This document shows, one piece after another, positions 13,702 to 16,206 of a DNA stretch of 16,206 nt. The position numbers and the translations under genes were made by a program. The notes beneath the pieces are model-generated. The model was not told the DNA's origin. It saw nothing but the letters and a program-made list of their open reading frames with translations, and searched no databases. The number at the start of each line of letters is the position of its first letter. Position 1 is the first letter of the stretch. Source of the DNA: Saprospiraceae bacterium (GTDB lineage: Bacteria > Bacteroidota > Bacteroidia > Chitinophagales > Saprospiraceae); NCBI GenBank assembly GCA_016787375.1, contig JAEUUM010000192.1, forward strand, positions 1-16,206. The letters run 5' to 3'.

Positions 13702-16206
13702 ATGTCAAAAAGACTTGCATTAATTATCTCTTGCTTTGTGTTTATCTTACTTAATTTAAAAGCACAAAGTTCTTATCAAGCCATAAAAAAAACCTCAGCT
13801 GATGGCAAATATTCATGGCAGGAGGTTACCAATGATTTGACAAAAACCAGATTTTATACCCTGAAAAATGGCCTGACGGTTATTCTCTCTGAGAATCACC
13901 TCGAACCAAGAATCATGTCACTCATTACAACAAAAGCCGGCAGTAAAAACGACCCTGCAGATCACACAGGTCTGGCTCATTATCTTGAGCACATGCTGTT
14001 CAAAGGAACAGATAAATTCGGAACCAAAGATTATGAGAAAGAAAAGATTTTGCTGGACCAGATTGATCGACTTTACAGCGAATACAACTCCATCACCGAC
14101 AAAGAAGCTCGTAAAAGACATTACCACAAAATAGATTCAATATCAGGTGAAGCGGCAAAATACGCCATAGCCAACGAATACGATAAATTGATGGCAACTC
14201 TGGGCTCAAATATGACAAATGCCTTCACATCTTTTGAAAACACTACCTACATGGAGAATATACCATCCAACAATTTGGATAAATTTCTCGATGTTCAGGC
14301 TGAAAGATTCAGGAAACCCATTTTAAGATTATTTCATACCGAACTTGAAGCGGTGTACGAAGAAAAAAACATCAGTCTTGATGACGGTGGTTCAAAAGTC
14401 TTTGAATCCATGTTCGCGAGCCTTTTCAAAAATCATCCTTATGGGACACAAACCACCATCGGAACGATTGAACACCTTAAAAATCCTTCATTGACGGAAA
14501 TCAGAAAATACTTTTATGCTAATTACGTTCCGAACAACATGGCCATCATCCTGACAGGTGATTTCAACTCAGATGATGTAATTGCGATGATTGATAAAAA
14601 ATTTGGGGCTTGGGAGTCAAAACCTGTTCCAGCTTTTACTTTCAAACCGGAAGAAAAAAGGACTAAAATTGAAAAAATAAAGGTCTACAGCCCTGATGAG
14701 GAAAGTGTAGCCATTGGATATTTGATGCCTAATACCAATGACAAAGAAGCGCTTATTGCAGATTTGGTAAACTCCATTTTGTACAATGGCAAAAGTGGAC
14801 TTATAGATAAAAATCTTGTATTGAAACAAAAAGTGCTGGAGGCGTTTGGATTCACTTATCTTCTTAAAGATTATGGTATGTTTTACCTTGGTGGGAAACC
14901 ACTCAAGAATCAAACCCTTGAGCAGGTAGAGCAATTAATCATTTCACAAATCAATGATTTGAAGAAGGGGAATTTTGATGAAGACCTTATAATAGGCACA
15001 ATTAACAATCAAAAAGTATCAAAAGTCAAGGAAAGAGAAAACCCTATGAACATGGCATTTGTGCTAAATGACATATTTGTTACCGATAAGCCGTGGGCCG
15101 AATACCTTAAAAGCGTTGACAACATGAGCAAAATTACCAAACAAGATGTGGTAAATTTTGCCAATAAGTGGTTTGGAGATAACTACACTGTTGTCTACAA
15201 GTTAACTGGCGTTGACACTTCTATTGCCAAGGTGGAAAAGCCTGAAATAACCCAGGTCGAGGTGAACAGAGAAGACCAGTCACCATTTTTAAAGTCAATT
15301 GTTGAATCACCTTCAAAACCACTTACACCAGTATTTTTGGATTTTGAAAAAGACTTAAAAAAAGGCGATCTCAAAAAAGATTTGCCTGTATGGTATGTGC
15401 CTAATACCATCAATGGTTTATTCAGCACATATTATGTTCTTGATATGGGCAAAGAAAACAATGCAAAACTTCCACTTGCAGTTGAATACCTGAAATTCAT
15501 CGGCACTTCTACCATGACAAATGAACAAATAAACAAAGAGCTTTATAAACTCGCAGTCACTTTTAACATATTTGCAGGTGATGATCAGGTTTATGTCTCT
15601 TTTTCAGGTTTGGATGAGAATTTCGAGAAAGCCATGCAACTCATTGAAAAATTACTCAAAGACCCAAAACCGGATCAGGAAGCCCTCAACAAGTTGGTGG
15701 AATCACAAATAAAAAGCAGAAATGATGCAACCCTTAATAAAGGAGCCATTTTCTGGCAAGGTCTTGAAAACTATGCACAATACGGAGCAAAAAACCCATT
15801 TAATGATGTGATTTCAAATGAAGATTTGAGAAAAATAAAAGCCGAAGAATTAACCAAAATCATCAAAAGCCTTACCGGATACAAACATAAAGTTTACTAT
15901 TATGGTCCAAGAAAATACGAGAATTTGGTTCAAACACTCAGGAAAGAACATGCAACTCCGGCAATATTAAAAGACTACCCTGCTGCCAAAAAATATGAAA
16001 AAGTAAACCCTAAGGAAAACACCATCTACTTCGTTAATTATGATATGGTACAGGCTGAGATAGGCATGACCAGATGGGGCCAGGATTTCAACCCCGCACT
16101 CATGCCTAAGGTAAGAGTATTCAATGAATATTATGGAGGTGGCATGGGTTCAATTGTATTTCAGGATATCCGCGAATCAAAAGCGCTTGCTTATTCAGCC
16201 TTTTCA
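13702..16206 (+). CDS. M16 (pitrilysin-like) zinc metallopeptidase, 3' end outside the window
   Basis: The frame is open for 835 codons to the window edge without a stop. A signal peptide (residues 1-21, ending LKAQ) directs it to the periplasm. The inverted zinc motif HYLEH (H93, E96, H97, followed by MLFKGT) is intact, and the ELEAVYEEKN segment at 214-223 supplies the third ligand. An extra helical insert of about 50 residues (113-165) lies between the two. The NYVPNNMAIILTGDF segment starts the usual M16 C-terminal half, and the GGGMGSIVFQDIRESKALAYS segment at the edge matches the second peptidase-like half. It is thus a two-unit, single-chain enzyme of the insulysin/pitrilysin type, expected to degrade peptides in the periplasm. 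The start is set by the ATG at 13702, 39 nt after a -7 box. Confidence 0.9.
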   Translation, partial: MSKRLALIISCFVFILLNLKAQSSYQAIKKTSADGKYSWQEVTNDLTKTRFYTLKNGLTVILSENHLEPRIMSLITTKAGSKNDPADHTGLAHYLEHMLFKGTDKFGTKDYEKEKILLDQIDRLYSEYNSITDKEARKRHYHKIDSISGEAAKYAIANEYDKLMATLGSNMTNAFTSFENTTYMENIPSNNLDKFLDVQAERFRKPILRLFHTELEAVYEEKNISLDDGGSKVFESMFASLFKNHPYGTQTTIGTIEHLKNPSLTEIRKYFYANYVPNNMAIILTGDFNSDDVIAMIDKKFGAWESKPVPAFTFKPEEKRTKIEKIKVYSPDEESVAIGYLMPNTNDKEALIADLVNSILYNGKSGLIDKNLVLKQKVLEAFGFTYLLKDYGMFYLGGKPLKNQTLEQVEQLIISQINDLKKGNFDEDLIIGTINNQKVSKVKERENPMNMAFVLNDIFVTDKPWAEYLKSVDNMSKITKQDVVNFANKWFGDNYTVVYKLTGVDTSIAKVEKPEITQVEVNREDQSPFLKSIVESPSKPLTPVFLDFEKDLKKGDLKKDLPVWYVPNTINGLFSTYYVLDMGKENNAKLPLAVEYLKFIGTSTMTNEQINKELYKLAVTFNIFAGDDQVYVSFSGLDENFEKAMQLIEKLLKDPKPDQEALNKLVESQIKSRNDATLNKGAIFWQGLENYAQYGAKNPFNDVISNEDLRKIKAEELTKIIKSLTGYKHKVYYYGPRKYENLVQTLRKEHATPAILKDYPAAKKYEKVNPKENTIYFVNYDMVQAEIGMTRWGQDFNPALMPKVRVFNEYYGGGMGSIVFQDIRESKALAYSAFS

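Noticed and set aside
1..16206. tRNA, rRNA, riboswitch or other structured RNA
   Set aside because: I found no cloverleaf, rRNA-like block or familiar riboswitch motif on either strand by reading; a covariance-model search was not possible.

Overview
The window reads as a Bacteroidota chromosome (lower rank not resolvable). Several genes are preceded by a TAnnTTTG -7 box, the promoter element of this phylum (2110, 5041 minus, 9380 minus, 12041, 13655). Shine-Dalgarno sites are weak or absent, and the gene content fits: a POT peptide transporter, a secreted TonB-C protein, HemJ, EttA and a lipoprotein carrying a Bacteroidota-style export signal. No rRNA, tRNA, CRISPR array, integrase or transposase was seen.

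Layout. 1-25 is a terminator-like hairpin of an upstream gene. 127-1770 is a proton:oligopeptide symporter. 2142-3188 is a 37-kDa nucleoid-associated (NdpA/YejK) family protein. It converges on ettA (3334-5010, minus). From 5124 to 9344 (minus) lies the accessory region described below. 9668-9994 is a small secreted basic protein. 10003-11812 (minus) holds a TonB-C protein, hemJ and an unrecognised membrane protein. 12108-13550 is a likely two-gene operon of an M48 metallopeptidase and a PaaY-type gamma carbonic anhydrase. 13702 to the window end is an M16 (pitrilysin-like) peptidase cut off by the edge.

The accessory region is the notable part and looks like a polymorphic-toxin locus. Reading the minus strand, a 600-residue lipoprotein with a Gly/Asn/Trp-rich linker ends in a variable C-terminal tip of about 195 residues. 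A 144-residue lipoprotein follows 5 nt later as putative immunity gene. Next comes an orphan cassette that repeats the last invariant part of the lipoprotein almost base for base and then carries an unrelated tip, followed by a second putative immunity gene without signal peptide. A third junction copy has a tip cut to nine residues. The three junction copies (8058-8301, 6834-6968, 5149-5394) differ by only a few bases and share reading phase, so recombination between them would swap the tip and its partner gene.

The lipoprotein also appears to be phase variable. A perfect tandem repeat of the octamer GTTGAGGC (four full units, 9301-9336) lies between a well-placed ATG (9344, 29 nt downstream of a -7 box) and the signal-peptide sequence. 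With the present copy number the ATG frame stops after 19 codons. One more unit, or two fewer, would join it in frame to a full lipoprotein signal peptide. A repeat-length ON/OFF switch combined with a recombinable tip archive is a coherent system that I have not seen described in this form; toxicity, immunity and switching are all inferences from sequence.
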